Source of the DNA: Tautonia marina
GTDB taxonomy: Bacteria; Planctomycetota; Planctomycetia; Isosphaerales; Isosphaeraceae
Reading direction: 5' to 3'
DNA: 64,000 bases
Assembly (NCBI RefSeq): GCF_009177065.1
Contig: NZ_WEZF01000001.1
Location: forward strand, 372,001 to 436,000
Numbering within the stretch: position 1 is the first letter of the stretch; every line of letters starts with the position of its first letter. Shown in pieces: positions 44,594 through 55,069 of this stretch. The notes below the pieces were generated by a model, which was not told the origin of the DNA, searched no databases, and was given only the letters and a program-made list of their open reading frames with translations. The position numbers were made by a program, and so were the translations under genes.

Positions 44594-45688
44594 ATGAAAA
44601 TCGCCCGCGTCGATTCGTTCGCTGTCGAGGTGCCGCAAAAACCCCCGATCGCCCCCTATCACAGCCGGTATCGCGGTGCCTCGTCCACCTTCTCCATTCT
44701 CATCCGCCTGGAAACCGAGACCGGCCTCGAAGGCTGGGGAGAAACCCCCCAGGTTTACCTCGGCACCCAACTCACCGGACGAGAGGCCGAAGGGCTTCGC
44801 TCGATGCTCCTGGGAATCGATCCCACGAACATCATGGCCGTGTATGAAGACTTGAAGTTCGATCACATCTACATTCAGAGCGCCGTCGAGATGGCCCTCT
44901 GGGATCTGACCGGAAAGATCTACGCCTTGCCTCTGTTCCGCCTGCTCGGCGGCCCTTACCGGCGCGAGATTGAGCTGGCCGCCTGCATGGGCATCCAATC
45001 GTATGAACGCGCCGGTGAAATCGCGAAGCTTTACGTCGAGATGGGCTTCTCGACCCTCAAGACCAAGGCCGGGCGTGATCCCGAGGAAGATCTGGCGATG
45101 GTTCGCGGCGTTCGAGACGCCGTCGGCGACCGCCTGGAGCTGCGCATCGACCCCAACACCGGCTATTCCCCCGAGGTCTGCGAGCAACTCGCCAAGGATC
45201 TCGAACCGTACCGGCTTCAATATTTCGAACAGCCGATGCCCGAGGATCTGATCGACGACTCGGCCCGCATCCGGACCCTCACCTCGACCCCGCTGGCGCT
45301 GAACGAGTCGGTCACGACCCTGGCCCGCGTCCGTACGATCCTTGAAAAACAGGCGGCCGACGTGCTCTTGCCCGACACCTACCAGTGCGGCGGCATCTGG
45401 GCCACGAAGCTGGTGGCCGAGGTCGCCGCGTCGGCCGGGGTCCCTTGCGTCGTCCACTGCTCGCACGACCTGGGGCCGAAGACCGCCGCCATGCTGCACC
45501 TGGCCGCCAGTACGCCGAATTTTCCCCTGGCCAACGATTGTACGTATTACGGACTGGTTGATGATGTGATTACCCATCCCTTTTCGATCGAGTCGGGCCG
45601 CATGGCGGTTCCCGAAGCTCCGGGCCTCGGCATCGAGGTCGATCTGGAAAAGGTTCGCAAGTATCAACTCGACGCTTCGTCATCCTGA
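44594..45688 (+). CDS. Mandelate racemase/muconate lactonizing family enzyme
   Basis: The protein has 364 residues, normal for the enolase superfamily. The catalytic set is complete: Lys156 and Lys158 in TLKTKAG, metal ligands Asp186 (RIDPNTG), Glu212 (YFEQPMP) and Glu238 (LNESVT), and a His-containing C-terminal end (SHDLGPK) typical of the mandelate racemase/muconate cycloisomerase branch. The actual substrate cannot be told. It is divergent from the propeller gene and followed at 165 bases by gcvT; no functional link is obvious. Confidence 0.9.
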   Translation: MKIARVDSFAVEVPQKPPIAPYHSRYRGASSTFSILIRLETETGLEGWGETPQVYLGTQLTGREAEGLRSMLLGIDPTNIMAVYEDLKFDHIYIQSAVEMALWDLTGKIYALPLFRLLGGPYRREIELAACMGIQSYERAGEIAKLYVEMGFSTLKTKAGRDPEEDLAMVRGVRDAVGDRLELRIDPNTGYSPEVCEQLAKDLEPYRLQYFEQPMPEDLIDDSARIRTLTSTPLALNESVTTLARVRTILEKQAADVLLPDTYQCGGIWATKLVAEVAASAGVPCVVHCSHDLGPKTAAMLHLAASTPNFPLANDCTYYGLVDDVITHPFSIESGRMAVPEAPGLGIEVDLEKVRKYQLDASSS

Positions 45689-45853
45689 CCGGCTTGTGGC
45701 CGGGCAGGGCGCGGTTGTCGCCGGGCGGCCGGCTTCGCTAGAATCGCCCCAACCCCGGCACGGCCGCGTCGAGCTGAGATCCTAATGAAACAACAATTCC
45801 ACCGGCCGTGACCCGTTCGCGTGCTGATTCCTGATGCTGAGGTTCTGCTTCCG

Positions 45854-46963
45854 ATGTCCACCGTCGAACTCCTGAAAACCCCCCTCTACGACTGGCACAA
45901 GGCCCACCGCGGCCGGCTGGTTGAGTTCGGCGGCTGGGCGATGCCGGTCCAGTATTCGAGCATCGTCGAGGAACACCAGGCCGTCCGTCAGCGTGTCGGC
46001 CTGTTCGACATCAGCCACATGGGCCGCCTCAGCTTCAATGGTCCCGACGCCCTGGCCTGGCTCCAGCGTGTGACGACCAACGACGTCGCCCGCCTCGCCC
46101 CCGGCCGCATTCAATACAGCCTGATTTGCGATGACGAGGGGGGAATCCTCGACGACGTCCTTGTCTACCACCTGACCGAAGGCGACGCCTACGGCCTTGT
46201 CTGCAACGCCTCGAACCGCCTTCGCGTGGTCGAGCAGTTCGAGCAGAACCGCGGCTCCTTCAACGCGACGATGGCCGATTCGACCCTCGACACCGCCATG
46301 ATCGCCATTCAAGGGCCGGCCGCGCTGCTGACCCTTCAGGAACTGTTCGAAGGGCCTCCCCTCGCCGAACAAGGCTACTACAGCCACACCTCCGGCCAGG
46401 TGCTCGGCACCCGAGCCTCGGCCAGCCGAACCGGATACACCGGCGAAGACGGCTTCGAGCTGATCGTCCACCGCGACGTGGTCGAGGCCGCCTGGCTCGA
46501 ACTGCTCGAATGCGGCCTCAATCGCGGCATCCGCCCCTGCGGCCTCGGCGCCCGAGACACGCTCCGCTTCGAGGCCGCCATGCCCCTCTACGGCCACGAG
46601 CTGAGCGAATCGGTCAACCCCTTCGCCGCCGGCCTCGCCCCGTTCGTGAAGCTCGACAAGGGTGACTTCGTCGGCCGAGACGCCCTGGCTCGCCTGAAGG
46701 ATGCCCCCGGCGCCGCCCGGATCGGCCTGAAGCTTCCGGGCCGCAAGATCGCTCGCCAGGGCTGCGGCGTCCTTCAGCAAGGCACCCTGATCGGTACCGT
46801 CACCTCCGGTACCTTCGCCCCGACCCTCCAACAGAGCCTCGCCATGGCCCTCGTCACCCCCGAGGCTCCTCCGATCGGCACCGAGCTTGTGGTCGAGATC
46901 CGCGGCCACCGCGAACCGGCCGAGGTTGTGGAATTGCCCTTCTACCGCCGCCCCCGATCCTGA
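45854..46963 (+). CDS. gcvT: Aminomethyltransferase (glycine cleavage T protein)
   Basis: The protein has 369 residues from ATG 45854 (the GTG at 45821 adds an unconserved lead). It has the folate-binding GcvT motifs VEFGGWAMPVQY, VGLFDISHMGR, DVARLAPGRIQYSL, and SRTGYTGEDGFELI with GLGARDTLRFEA. It transfers the aminomethyl carbon of glycine from lipoyl-GcvH to tetrahydrofolate. It heads the glycine cleavage cluster: gcvH follows at 79 bases, then gcvPA and gcvPB further on. Confidence 0.96.
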   Translation: MSTVELLKTPLYDWHKAHRGRLVEFGGWAMPVQYSSIVEEHQAVRQRVGLFDISHMGRLSFNGPDALAWLQRVTTNDVARLAPGRIQYSLICDDEGGILDDVLVYHLTEGDAYGLVCNASNRLRVVEQFEQNRGSFNATMADSTLDTAMIAIQGPAALLTLQELFEGPPLAEQGYYSHTSGQVLGTRASASRTGYTGEDGFELIVHRDVVEAAWLELLECGLNRGIRPCGLGARDTLRFEAAMPLYGHELSESVNPFAAGLAPFVKLDKGDFVGRDALARLKDAPGAARIGLKLPGRKIARQGCGVLQQGTLIGTVTSGTFAPTLQQSLAMALVTPEAPPIGTELVVEIRGHREPAEVVELPFYRRPRS

Positions 46964-47041
46964 TTCACACGTCCCCGACGGATTGATTGCCTCAATCTCC
47001 CCCAACCCGACCGCCTTCCGTTCCAAGGAGCCCCGACGATC

Positions 47042-47437
47042 ATGGACCCCAAGGATCTCAAGTACGCCCCCACTCACGAATGGGTCTCGATCGACGGTGA
47101 CGTGGCGACCGTCGGCCTCTCGACCTTCGCCGTCGAGCAGCTCACCGACCTCATCATGATCGACCTCTCCCACGCCACTCCTGGCACCACCCTTTCCGCT
47201 GGCGACTCCTTCGGCGAGGTCGAGAGCGTCAAGTCCGTCAACGACCTCTACTCCCCCCTCTCCGGCGAGGTCATCGAGGTCAACGCCTCCGTCGCCGACG
47301 ACGTCAACCAGATCGCCCAGGACCCCCTCGGCTCCGGCTGGATCCTCAAGCTTCGCCCCTCCAATCCCGACGCCGAGCTCCCCAAGCTCCTCGACTACGA
47401 CGCCTATCAGAAGAAGGTCGCCGAGGATTCGCACTGA
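47042..47437 (+). CDS. gcvH: Glycine cleavage system H protein
   Basis: The protein has 131 residues, the standard length. The lipoyl attachment Lys64 is in GEVESVKSVNDLYSP, and the other conserved segments are THEWVSIDGD and SGEVIEVNASV. It carries the aminomethyl intermediate between GcvP and GcvT. ATG 47042 gives the usual N-terminus MDPKDLKYAPTHEW. The lipoylation enzyme is encoded at 52909. A toxin/partner pair lies just downstream. Confidence 0.96.
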   Translation: MDPKDLKYAPTHEWVSIDGDVATVGLSTFAVEQLTDLIMIDLSHATPGTTLSAGDSFGEVESVKSVNDLYSPLSGEVIEVNASVADDVNQIAQDPLGSGWILKLRPSNPDAELPKLLDYDAYQKKVAEDSH

Positions 47438-47514
47438 TCGGGAACTTCAAGAATGCTTCGAGCATTCTCAGGACTGCTGATCCCCTCTCCGCGATCAAGC
47501 GGTAAAATGGTGCC

Positions 47515-48006
47515 ATGAAGCCCAGGGTTTACCTTGAGACCACTCTGCCCAGCTATCTGACCGCATGGCCGAGCCGCGATCTGGTGCGGGCGGCCCATCA
47601 GCAGATCACCCGAGAATGGTGGACGGGGCGGGACGCGTTCGACTTGTACACGTCCCGGCTCGTCTTGCTGGAGTGTCAAGCCGGTGATCCCCAGGCTGCG
47701 GCGGCTCGCGTCTCTTCGCTCGATGGAATCCCTCTGCTGGAGCAGACGCCCGAGGTTGCGACGTTGGCGCAATCTTTAATCAGTGAGGTGCCCCTTCCCG
47801 AACGGGCGGCGGCTGATGCGATCCACATCGCCCTTGCGGCATTCCACGGCCTGGACTACCTCCTAACCTGGAATTGCAAACACATTGCGAATGTGACATT
47901 GCGACCACAAATCGAAGCAGTTTGCCGCGCTTCCGGGTACGAACCTCCGCTGATCTGCACACCCGAAGAATTACCCACCGGAGGCCAAGACGATGAAGGA
48001 AGATAG
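47515..48006 (+). CDS. PIN domain toxin (VapC-like)
   Basis: The protein has 163 residues. The PIN-type acidic residues are visible as Glu8 in YLETTLPSYL, Glu in LVLLECQAGD, and Asp in AAADAIHIALAAFHG with the following Asp-Tyr. The family (YLETTxPSYL plus TWNCKHIAN) is a ribonuclease toxin group frequent in planctomycetes and cyanobacteria. It overlaps the next small gene by 14 bases, with the toxin first, the order seen for this family. The region has lower GC than the gcv genes, which fits acquisition. Confidence 0.82.
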   Translation: MKPRVYLETTLPSYLTAWPSRDLVRAAHQQITREWWTGRDAFDLYTSRLVLLECQAGDPQAAAARVSSLDGIPLLEQTPEVATLAQSLISEVPLPERAAADAIHIALAAFHGLDYLLTWNCKHIANVTLRPQIEAVCRASGYEPPLICTPEELPTGGQDDEGR

Positions 48007-48202
48007 TGTGTTGGAGGAGGTCTGGGCGGCCCGGGACGCCTATGCCAAGGTCTTCGGTTACGACGTTCATGCCATGGTGGCAGACCTTCGGGCGCGAGAC
48101 GAGCGTGATCCCCGGACGATCGTAAGCCTTTCTCCTCGCAAGCCGTGCGATCGGCGCGTTCCCGAAGTGTCCGGTACGACCCGCAACAGTACCGAGGGCT
48201 GA
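47993..48202 (+). CDS. Small partner of the PIN toxin (putative antitoxin)
   Basis: The protein has 69 residues, with a helical N-terminus (DSVLEEVWAARDAYAKVFGYDVHAMVADL, of which VWAARDAYAKVFGYD is the core) and the conserved end RTIVSLSPRKP. Proteins of this type accompany PIN toxins of the same subgroup and are presumed antitoxins. Unlike classic VapB it has no obvious DNA-binding domain. It overlaps the toxin gene, so translation is coupled. Confidence 0.68.
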   Translation: MKEDSVLEEVWAARDAYAKVFGYDVHAMVADLRARDERDPRTIVSLSPRKPCDRRVPEVSGTTRNSTEG

Positions 48203-48266
48203 TCATGTCCGAGTGTGTCCAGGCAGCCCACCGAAACGTTCCAAAGGGAGACGAGGTGTTTTCTCG

Positions 48267-48902
48267 ATGGCGTTAGTGACCTCGCTGGAGCAAAACCAAA
48301 AGGTACGTCATTCGGTCCACCGCCCAACCCGCTGTCTCTACGCAATCGTCGATGGCAGCGCAGGCGAACGCTATCTTCAGCTTGATACGGTTGGATCAGC
48401 AGATCGTGAGATTCCGGATAAAGTCAGTCAGTCCATTCAATTCGACCGACAAGCTGCGGGTCAGCTCTTGGGGCTCCTGCTCAAGGCGTTTCCGGATTTG
48501 GCCTCCTCAATCGACGAGATCTCGGACACTGAGGAACCCAGCAGCGATGACAGTGAGGAGGAAGGATTCGAAGGCCGGACACAGCTCATACTGCATCGCT
48601 CCAAAGAGCGAAACCCACGATTAATCCGTCGAAAGAAACGGCGAATTCTTACTGAAACAGGTAAGCTTCTCTGCGAAGTATGTGGGTTCGACTTTACTCT
48701 TGTATACGGGCATCTTGGGTCTGGGTTTGCGGAGTGTCATCACCGCGTTCCCATCGCGACTCTCAATGGTGAAACTCCGACTCGCTTAAGTGATTTGGCG
48801 ATTGTTTGCGCGAATTGTCACCGCATGCTCCATCGTCCTCCTGGTCACACGATCGAGCAATTACGAGCGATTGTTCGGGAGTGTCGGAACAAGATTTCGT
48901 AA
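48267..48902 (+). CDS. HNH endonuclease
   Basis: The protein has 211 residues from ATG 48267; a GTG/ATG lead from 48213 is possible but lacks conserved sequence. A C-terminal HNH module is plain: zinc ligands Cys136/Cys139 in CEVCG, the catalytic FAECHHR with His158-His159, and CANCH (181-185) with the later His. The N-terminal 130 residues are a helical and acidic region of unknown fold. Neighbours are the PIN toxin pair, so this may be a defence or mobile cargo. Its codon use is weaker and AT-richer than that of the flanking gcv genes. Confidence 0.82.
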   Translation: MALVTSLEQNQKVRHSVHRPTRCLYAIVDGSAGERYLQLDTVGSADREIPDKVSQSIQFDRQAAGQLLGLLLKAFPDLASSIDEISDTEEPSSDDSEEEGFEGRTQLILHRSKERNPRLIRRKKRRILTETGKLLCEVCGFDFTLVYGHLGSGFAECHHRVPIATLNGETPTRLSDLAIVCANCHRMLHRPPGHTIEQLRAIVRECRNKIS

Positions 48903-49109
48903 GTCACCACCCGGCGAGCCTCTGAACAGCAGATTCCATGAATCTGCCCTCCTTGGATGATCTTTCTCATACCTTAAAGAGTTGCCCCGGAAGTCGCCTC
49001 GTCGCTCGATCCCCCGTCTCGTAGAATAAGCGCCTACAATCATCCTGTGGGCCGGGCGATCGCGCGCCGGCCCTTGCGCCGCCCGATCCTCCGAACCCCT
49101 TGGCTGGCA

Positions 49110-50465
<1,356 letters not shown>

Positions 50466-50537
50466 TCGATTGCTGCGTGCGAGTCGAAGGCGTCGGACCC
50501 CCTCTCCGCACACGCGAGCGAGGGTTGATTTCCAACT

Positions 50538-50565
50538 CCCTCTCCCCCGTTCGCGGGGGTGAGGG
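50538..50565 (+). repeat. TTCG-loop hairpin, extragenic repeat type
   Basis: CCCTC-T-CCCCCG (50538-50549) pairs with CGGGGG-T-GAGGG (50554-50565) around a TTCG loop, with one T-T mismatch. It is followed by GCCGGGGTGAGGGGG-type DNA, a form of dispersed extragenic repeat in many GC-rich genomes. A related but degraded run lies near 59120-59160. Confidence 0.5.
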
Positions 50566-50707
50566 CCGGGGTGAGGGGGGGCTCCTCGCCCTCAATCGCC
50601 GCTCGAACCACCGGCGACGAGGGAACAAAGAACACGAACCCCTTGCCTCAGCTCACGCCCTGGCGCCCGACCGTCCCGGCCCCTTCATCCTCCCGGAGCC
50701 GAATCCC

Positions 50708-50881
50708 ATGTCCACCCGCACCCGCCCGATGACGAGCGACGAGCTGCTCCGGTTCGACGACCCGTCGGTGCGGGTCGAGCTGGACCGCGGAGCGTTGATC
50801 ACCATGCCCTTACCCGGTGGCGGTGATGCTTTGCCCGGTGTCCGCGCCCGTGTGGCCGATCTGTTCGACGGAGGAGGCTGA
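50708..50881 (+). pseudogene. Uma2-type endonuclease remnant
   Basis: The frame encodes only 57 residues. MTSDELLRFDDPSVRVELDRGALITMPLPGG matches the start of Uma2 (DUF820) family proteins, shown here by its core SVRVELDRGALITM. The family is usually 180-200 residues, with the PD-(D/E)XK core further on. Here the frame ends in a Gly-rich tail after the conserved N-terminus, so the catalytic part is missing. It is a probable decayed copy between gcvPA and the small membrane protein. Confidence 0.5.
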
Positions 50882-50884
50882 GCG

Positions 50885-51166
50885 ATGCAGAAACGCGACG
50901 CGGCCCGACGCCATCGGCGAGCGGTCGTCATCATCGCGGCGATGGCCGGCGCCCTGCTCGTCCTGCTGGCCTCGGTCGTCCCCTGGGCCAGAACACAGTA
51001 CGACGCGAAAGGGATCGAACCGTCTCCCGCGGTCGAGGTGATTTTCCGCATCAGTGAGATGGTGACCGATCGTCTGATGCTCGTTCTCTTGCTCGTTGCG
51101 GTCCTCATCGGCCTGCTCTGGACCTCCTTCGGCCTGCTCGATCGCGCCTCGCGGTCGCGGGCCTGA
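50885..51166 (+). CDS. Small membrane protein
   Basis: The protein has 93 residues with two membrane helices: VVIIAAMAGALLVLLASVV (about 15-33) and LMLVLLLVAVLIGLLW (about 65-80). They are joined by an extracytoplasmic loop, and the N-terminus is basic (in). The family is unknown. It starts three bases after the Uma2 remnant's stop and may have been its partner, or may simply share the transcript of gcvPB, whose start lies 104 bases downstream. Confidence 0.6.
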   Translation: MQKRDAARRHRRAVVIIAAMAGALLVLLASVVPWARTQYDAKGIEPSPAVEVIFRISEMVTDRLMLVLLLVAVLIGLLWTSFGLLDRASRSRA

Positions 51167-51269
51167 TCACAGAAACGTTCACTTGCACCTGCCATTGCTC
51201 CCCTCTGTTGGAACCCAGGACCGACCGCCCCGCACGGACCTTTTTTCCCCTTGGAATCGGCGACGACTC

Positions 51270-52799
51270 ATGTTGAAGAAAGACCAACCCCCGCTTCTGT
51301 TCGAATCGTCTCGCCCCGGTCGTCGCGTGCGGATCGTCCCCCCCTCGGACGTGCCCGACCGGCCGATCGACGACCTTATCCCGGCCGAACACCGCGCCGA
51401 CGCTCCCCCTCCGTTGCCCGAGCTGGGCGAGCTGGACGTCGTCCGCCACTACACGAACCTCTCGACGTTCAACATGGCGATCGACGCCAATTTCTACCCC
51501 CTCGGGTCGTGTACGATGAAGTACAACCCGAAGCGCAACGAGCGGCTCGCCTCGCTGCCCGGCATGGCGGGCCTGCATCCGTATCAGGACGAATCCACGA
51601 TTCAGGGGATGTTGCAGCTCTTGTTCGAGGTCCAGCACGATCTCGGCGAGATTGCCGGCCTGCCCGCCGTCAGCCTTCAACCGGCCGCCGGTGCGCAAGG
51701 CGAGCTGACCGCCCTGATGGTTGCCGCCGCGGCCTTCCGCGACCGCGGCGAGCACCGCACGACCGTCCTCGTCCCCGACAGCGCACACGGCACCAATCCC
51801 GCCTCGGCCCAGCTGGCCGGGTTCAAGGCCGTGACGGTCAAGAGCGACCCGCGCGGCCTCGTCGACCTCGACGACTTCAAGGCGAAGCTCAACGACGAGG
51901 TCGGCGTGTTCATGATCACCAACCCGAACACCGTCGGCCTGTTCGACGAGCAGATCACCCAGATCGCCGAGTTACTTCACGAGCGCGGGGCTTTGCTCTA
52001 CCTCGACGGGGCCAACATGAACGCCATCCTCGGCGTCGTCCGGCCCGGTGACATGGGGGTCGACCTCATGCACTACAACCCGCACAAGACCTTCTCCGGC
52101 CCTCACGGTGGCGGCGGTCCCGGCGCTGGGCCGATCGCTGTGCGCGACCACCTCGCCCCCTATCTTCCCGCTCCCACCGTCGGCCGACGCGACGACGGCA
52201 CCTACTTCCTCGACCACGACCGCCCGAAGGCGATCGGCCGGGTCCGGTCCTTCTTCGGCAACGTCGGCGTGCTCGTCCGCGCGTATTGCTACATCCGATC
52301 GCAAGGCCCCGAGGGGCTCAAGGCGGTCGCCCAGTACGCGGTCTTGAATGCGAACTATTTGCTCGCCCTGGTCAAGCATGCCTACCCCGTGCCGATGGGC
52401 GAGCGCTGCATGCACGAGTTCGTCGCCTCGGCCCGCTCGATGGCACGCGATCGCGGCGTCCGTGCGATGGACATTGGCAAGCGGCTGATTGACTACGGCT
52501 TCCATGCCCCGACGGTCTATTTCCCTCTGATCGTCTCCGAGGCGTTGATGATCGAGCCGACCGAAACCGAGAGCAAGGAAACCCTCGACGCCTTCGCCCG
52601 CGCCCTGCTTGCCATCGCCGAGGAAGCCCCCGACCTGCTCCACGCCGCTCCCGTCACCACCCCCATCAGCCGTCCCGACGAGGTCGCCGCCGCCAAGCGT
52701 CCGATCCTCCGCTGGACCCCCGACGCCTCAACCATTCCCCCGTCCTCAACCCCTCCCGTTCCCTCGGCCGACCGGGGGACGCTCGTGACCCCTGCCTAA
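51270..52799 (+). CDS. gcvPB: Glycine dehydrogenase (decarboxylating) subunit 2
   Basis: The protein has 509 residues from ATG 51270. The PLP Lys is Lys273 in HYNPHKTFSGPHGGGGPG, and other family segments are PLGSCTMKYNPKRNE and TVLVPDSAHGTNPASA. It forms the catalytic half of the heterodimeric P protein with GcvPA. Its C-terminus (about 455-509) is Pro/Ser-rich and probably disordered, longer than in most relatives. It is followed by the LipM/LplA-type gene at 109 bases, in line with a shared role in lipoyl-dependent glycine cleavage. Confidence 0.95.
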   Translation: MLKKDQPPLLFESSRPGRRVRIVPPSDVPDRPIDDLIPAEHRADAPPPLPELGELDVVRHYTNLSTFNMAIDANFYPLGSCTMKYNPKRNERLASLPGMAGLHPYQDESTIQGMLQLLFEVQHDLGEIAGLPAVSLQPAAGAQGELTALMVAAAAFRDRGEHRTTVLVPDSAHGTNPASAQLAGFKAVTVKSDPRGLVDLDDFKAKLNDEVGVFMITNPNTVGLFDEQITQIAELLHERGALLYLDGANMNAILGVVRPGDMGVDLMHYNPHKTFSGPHGGGGPGAGPIAVRDHLAPYLPAPTVGRRDDGTYFLDHDRPKAIGRVRSFFGNVGVLVRAYCYIRSQGPEGLKAVAQYAVLNANYLLALVKHAYPVPMGERCMHEFVASARSMARDRGVRAMDIGKRLIDYGFHAPTVYFPLIVSEALMIEPTETESKETLDAFARALLAIAEEAPDLLHAAPVTTPISRPDEVAAAKRPILRWTPDASTIPPSSTPPVPSADRGTLVTPA

Positions 52800-52908
52800 C
52801 CCCCGCGCCTCCTGTCCTGGGGCCGCCAATGGCCCCAGGCCCCTTCGCCGACTGCCGCTTCCCTCTGCCCGCTGCCTACCGCCTCCTGCCCCCAGGGAGT
52901 CCTGCTCC

Positions 52909-53658
52909 ATGCAATGCCGCGTCCTTCCTCACGAGTCGGGGGATGGGCCGTGGAACATGGCCGTCGATCAATGGATGCTTGATTCGGTCGTCGCCGACCC
53001 GAGCACGGCCATGCTTCGCACCTATGAATGGTCGGTCCCGACCCTGAGCCTTGGTTACTTTCAGCATCGGGCCGAGGCCGAGGCCGACCCCCGATGGCGC
53101 GGGGCGGCTCTGGTGCGTCGGGCCACCGGCGGCGGGGCAATCTGGCACGATCGGGAACTGACCTACGCCCTGGTTCTCCCCGCCGATCACCCCTTGACCC
53201 GACGCTCGAAGGACCTCTATCACGCGGTCCATCTTGCTATTGTTGGCTTGCTGGCCGAGCGGGGGATCGTGGCCCGCCGTCGTGGCGAGGCCGAGGCCCG
53301 CGTCGGGCGCGATCGCCCCTTGCTCTGCTTCCTCGATCGCGACGCCGAAGACCTTGTCGTGGCCGGTTCCAAGGTGCTGGGCAGTGCCCAGCGGCGTCGA
53401 GCCGGGGCCTTGTTGCAACACGGATCGCTCTTGCTCGAAACCTCCGAGCGCACGCCCGAACTCCCCGGCCTCACCTCCCTCGCGCCCGAGGCTCCCATCG
53501 ATCCCCCAGATGCCTGGGCCGCTCCGGTTCAGAAGGCGCTTTTCAAGGCGATCGGACTTGAGCCCACCGATCATGTGTTCATGGATGCTGAGCGGGCCGC
53601 CGCCGCTCGCGTTGCCGAGGAGATTTACCGGTCTCCAAGCTGGACCGATCGCCGTTGA
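52909..53658 (+). CDS. Lipoate/octanoate protein transferase (LplA/LipM family)
   Basis: The protein has 249 residues, compact like octanoyltransferase LipM. The motif RRATGGGAIWH (70-80) and GSKVLGSAQRR with Lys155 are shared by the family. Cys140 in LLCFLDRDAEDL sits where LipM has its acyl-enzyme cysteine, which favours octanoyl transfer from acyl carrier protein over ATP-dependent lipoate ligation. The accessory C-terminal domain of LplA is missing. Being next to gcvPB, it most likely lipoylates GcvH in this cluster. Biochemical type remains inference. Confidence 0.85.
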   Translation: MQCRVLPHESGDGPWNMAVDQWMLDSVVADPSTAMLRTYEWSVPTLSLGYFQHRAEAEADPRWRGAALVRRATGGGAIWHDRELTYALVLPADHPLTRRSKDLYHAVHLAIVGLLAERGIVARRRGEAEARVGRDRPLLCFLDRDAEDLVVAGSKVLGSAQRRRAGALLQHGSLLLETSERTPELPGLTSLAPEAPIDPPDAWAAPVQKALFKAIGLEPTDHVFMDAERAAAARVAEEIYRSPSWTDRR

Positions 53659-53974
53659 TTCCGTACGGTTGCCGCTTGAAACTCTTGCAAAGGACTCACG
53701 GGCTGGTAAGCTCAACGTCGATAATGGACGTGATCTGTTCTCACATCCGTGGACCTGAACCGGCCTTGAATCCTTGCCTTACGGCAGGACGGGTTACAAT
53801 TCCTCCTGGAATGGTCTTCCGGACGGAGCCACGTCGGGTGGGAGCCGGTTGGCCCCATCGAGCGGTGTTTCGATTCATGTCCCACCTTCCGCTCTCGTTG
53901 CTGTTTCTTCCGTCTGCTTCCATTTCTTGGGACCGTCCGGGACGGCCGACGCGCACGCTTGGGGGCGTCTTCGT
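53659..53974 (+). other. Intergenic stretch before the FHA gene
   Basis: 316 bases without a credible gene. A TACAAT hexamer at 53795-53800 preceded 15 bases earlier by TTGCCT could be a promoter for the FHA gene, but the spacing is short. The upstream frame open here runs into the FHA start without protein-like character. Confidence 0.3.
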
Positions 53975-54805
53975 ATGAGCGCGAAAGTCTCGCTGATCGT
54001 CGTTCAAGGCAAGCCCGAGGGGAAGGTCATCCCCTTGGCCACTCCTCTGTTCCGGATCGGACGGGGAGAGGGTTGCCATCTGCGCCCAAACAACGAACAG
54101 GTCAGCCGTAACCACGCCGAGATTGAACAGACCGACCAGGGAGTTGTCCTCCGCGACCTGGGCAGTCGCAACGGCACCTACCTGAATCACCAGCGGCTCG
54201 AAGCCAACACCGATCAGGTTCTCAAAAACAAGGACCTGGTGCAGGTCGGCCCCTTGACCTTCGCCATCTCGATCCAGGGAGCCGTCGCCGCCGCTCCCAC
54301 CACCTCGCCCGACAAGTCGGAACGTGCGATGGCCAAGGCCGCCTCGCTCGACGAGTTGAGCAACGATGACATTGATTCCTGGCTCGTCACCGATAAGGAC
54401 AGCGCCGCTCCTCCCGAACGCCCCTCCGGCGTTTACACCGGCGATACCATGACCTTCTCCTCCTTCCAGGAGGCCAGCAAGTCCGATCATCAGGTTCCCG
54501 CCGCACCGGCCGAGCCCGAGGCCGCGGCCGAACCCGAACTCGCTCCCGAACCCGAGGCGGAGCCCGAAGCCGAGCCCTCCCCGGTCGACGAGGACGATAT
54601 CTACGACAAGCTCGACGATGAATACGACCCCGACGCCCCCGCCGAGGCCGAGGAGTTCATCGACGAGTCGAACCCCTTCTTCGCCGCCAAGAAAGAGGCA
54701 GACGACGCCCCCGCCGCGGCCAAGAAGAAGGAAGAGGTCGATTCCAGCCGGGCCGCCGAGGACATCCTGCGGAAGATGATGGAACGCCGGCGCGCCCCCC
54801 GCTAA
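53975..54805 (+). CDS. FHA domain protein
   Basis: The protein has 276 residues from ATG 53975. A single forkhead-associated domain occupies the first about 100 residues, with the phospho-threonine contact residues FRIGRGEGC, VSRNHAEI and DLGSRNGTYLNH all present. The rest is an acidic, Ala/Pro/Glu-rich disordered tail with a basic end (KKKEEVDSSRAAEDILRKM). It would bind a Thr-phosphorylated partner of a Ser/Thr kinase; no kinase is in the window. A MoxR ATPase gene follows on the same strand. Confidence 0.9.
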   Translation: MSAKVSLIVVQGKPEGKVIPLATPLFRIGRGEGCHLRPNNEQVSRNHAEIEQTDQGVVLRDLGSRNGTYLNHQRLEANTDQVLKNKDLVQVGPLTFAISIQGAVAAAPTTSPDKSERAMAKAASLDELSNDDIDSWLVTDKDSAAPPERPSGVYTGDTMTFSSFQEASKSDHQVPAAPAEPEAAAEPELAPEPEAEPEAEPSPVDEDDIYDKLDDEYDPDAPAEAEEFIDESNPFFAAKKEADDAPAAAKKKEEVDSSRAAEDILRKMMERRRAPR

Positions 54806-55069
54806 TCGGACGGAAGGTCGATCCGTCGGTCCGTGTCCCTCGGCCTTCGATCGATCGTCCCCTCCACCTCGAATCTTCTCGGGGCGAGCCACCGGAGCGA
54901 GGCCAATCCTCCTCGCTCGTTTCTCGGTGCTCGCCCCTGATCGTTGGCCCGCTGACCCTCGCCGACGAGCCGACGCCATGGCTTGCCACTGCAGATCGAT
55001 CGGCCCGGATCTCCCTGGCGACCACCCAGGTGTCCCAGGCCATCGGCCCACCCCCCGAGCGCTCTGCCC

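Noticed and set aside
45782-47434. A 550-codon open frame on the minus strand
   Set aside because: It is antisense to gcvT and gcvH.
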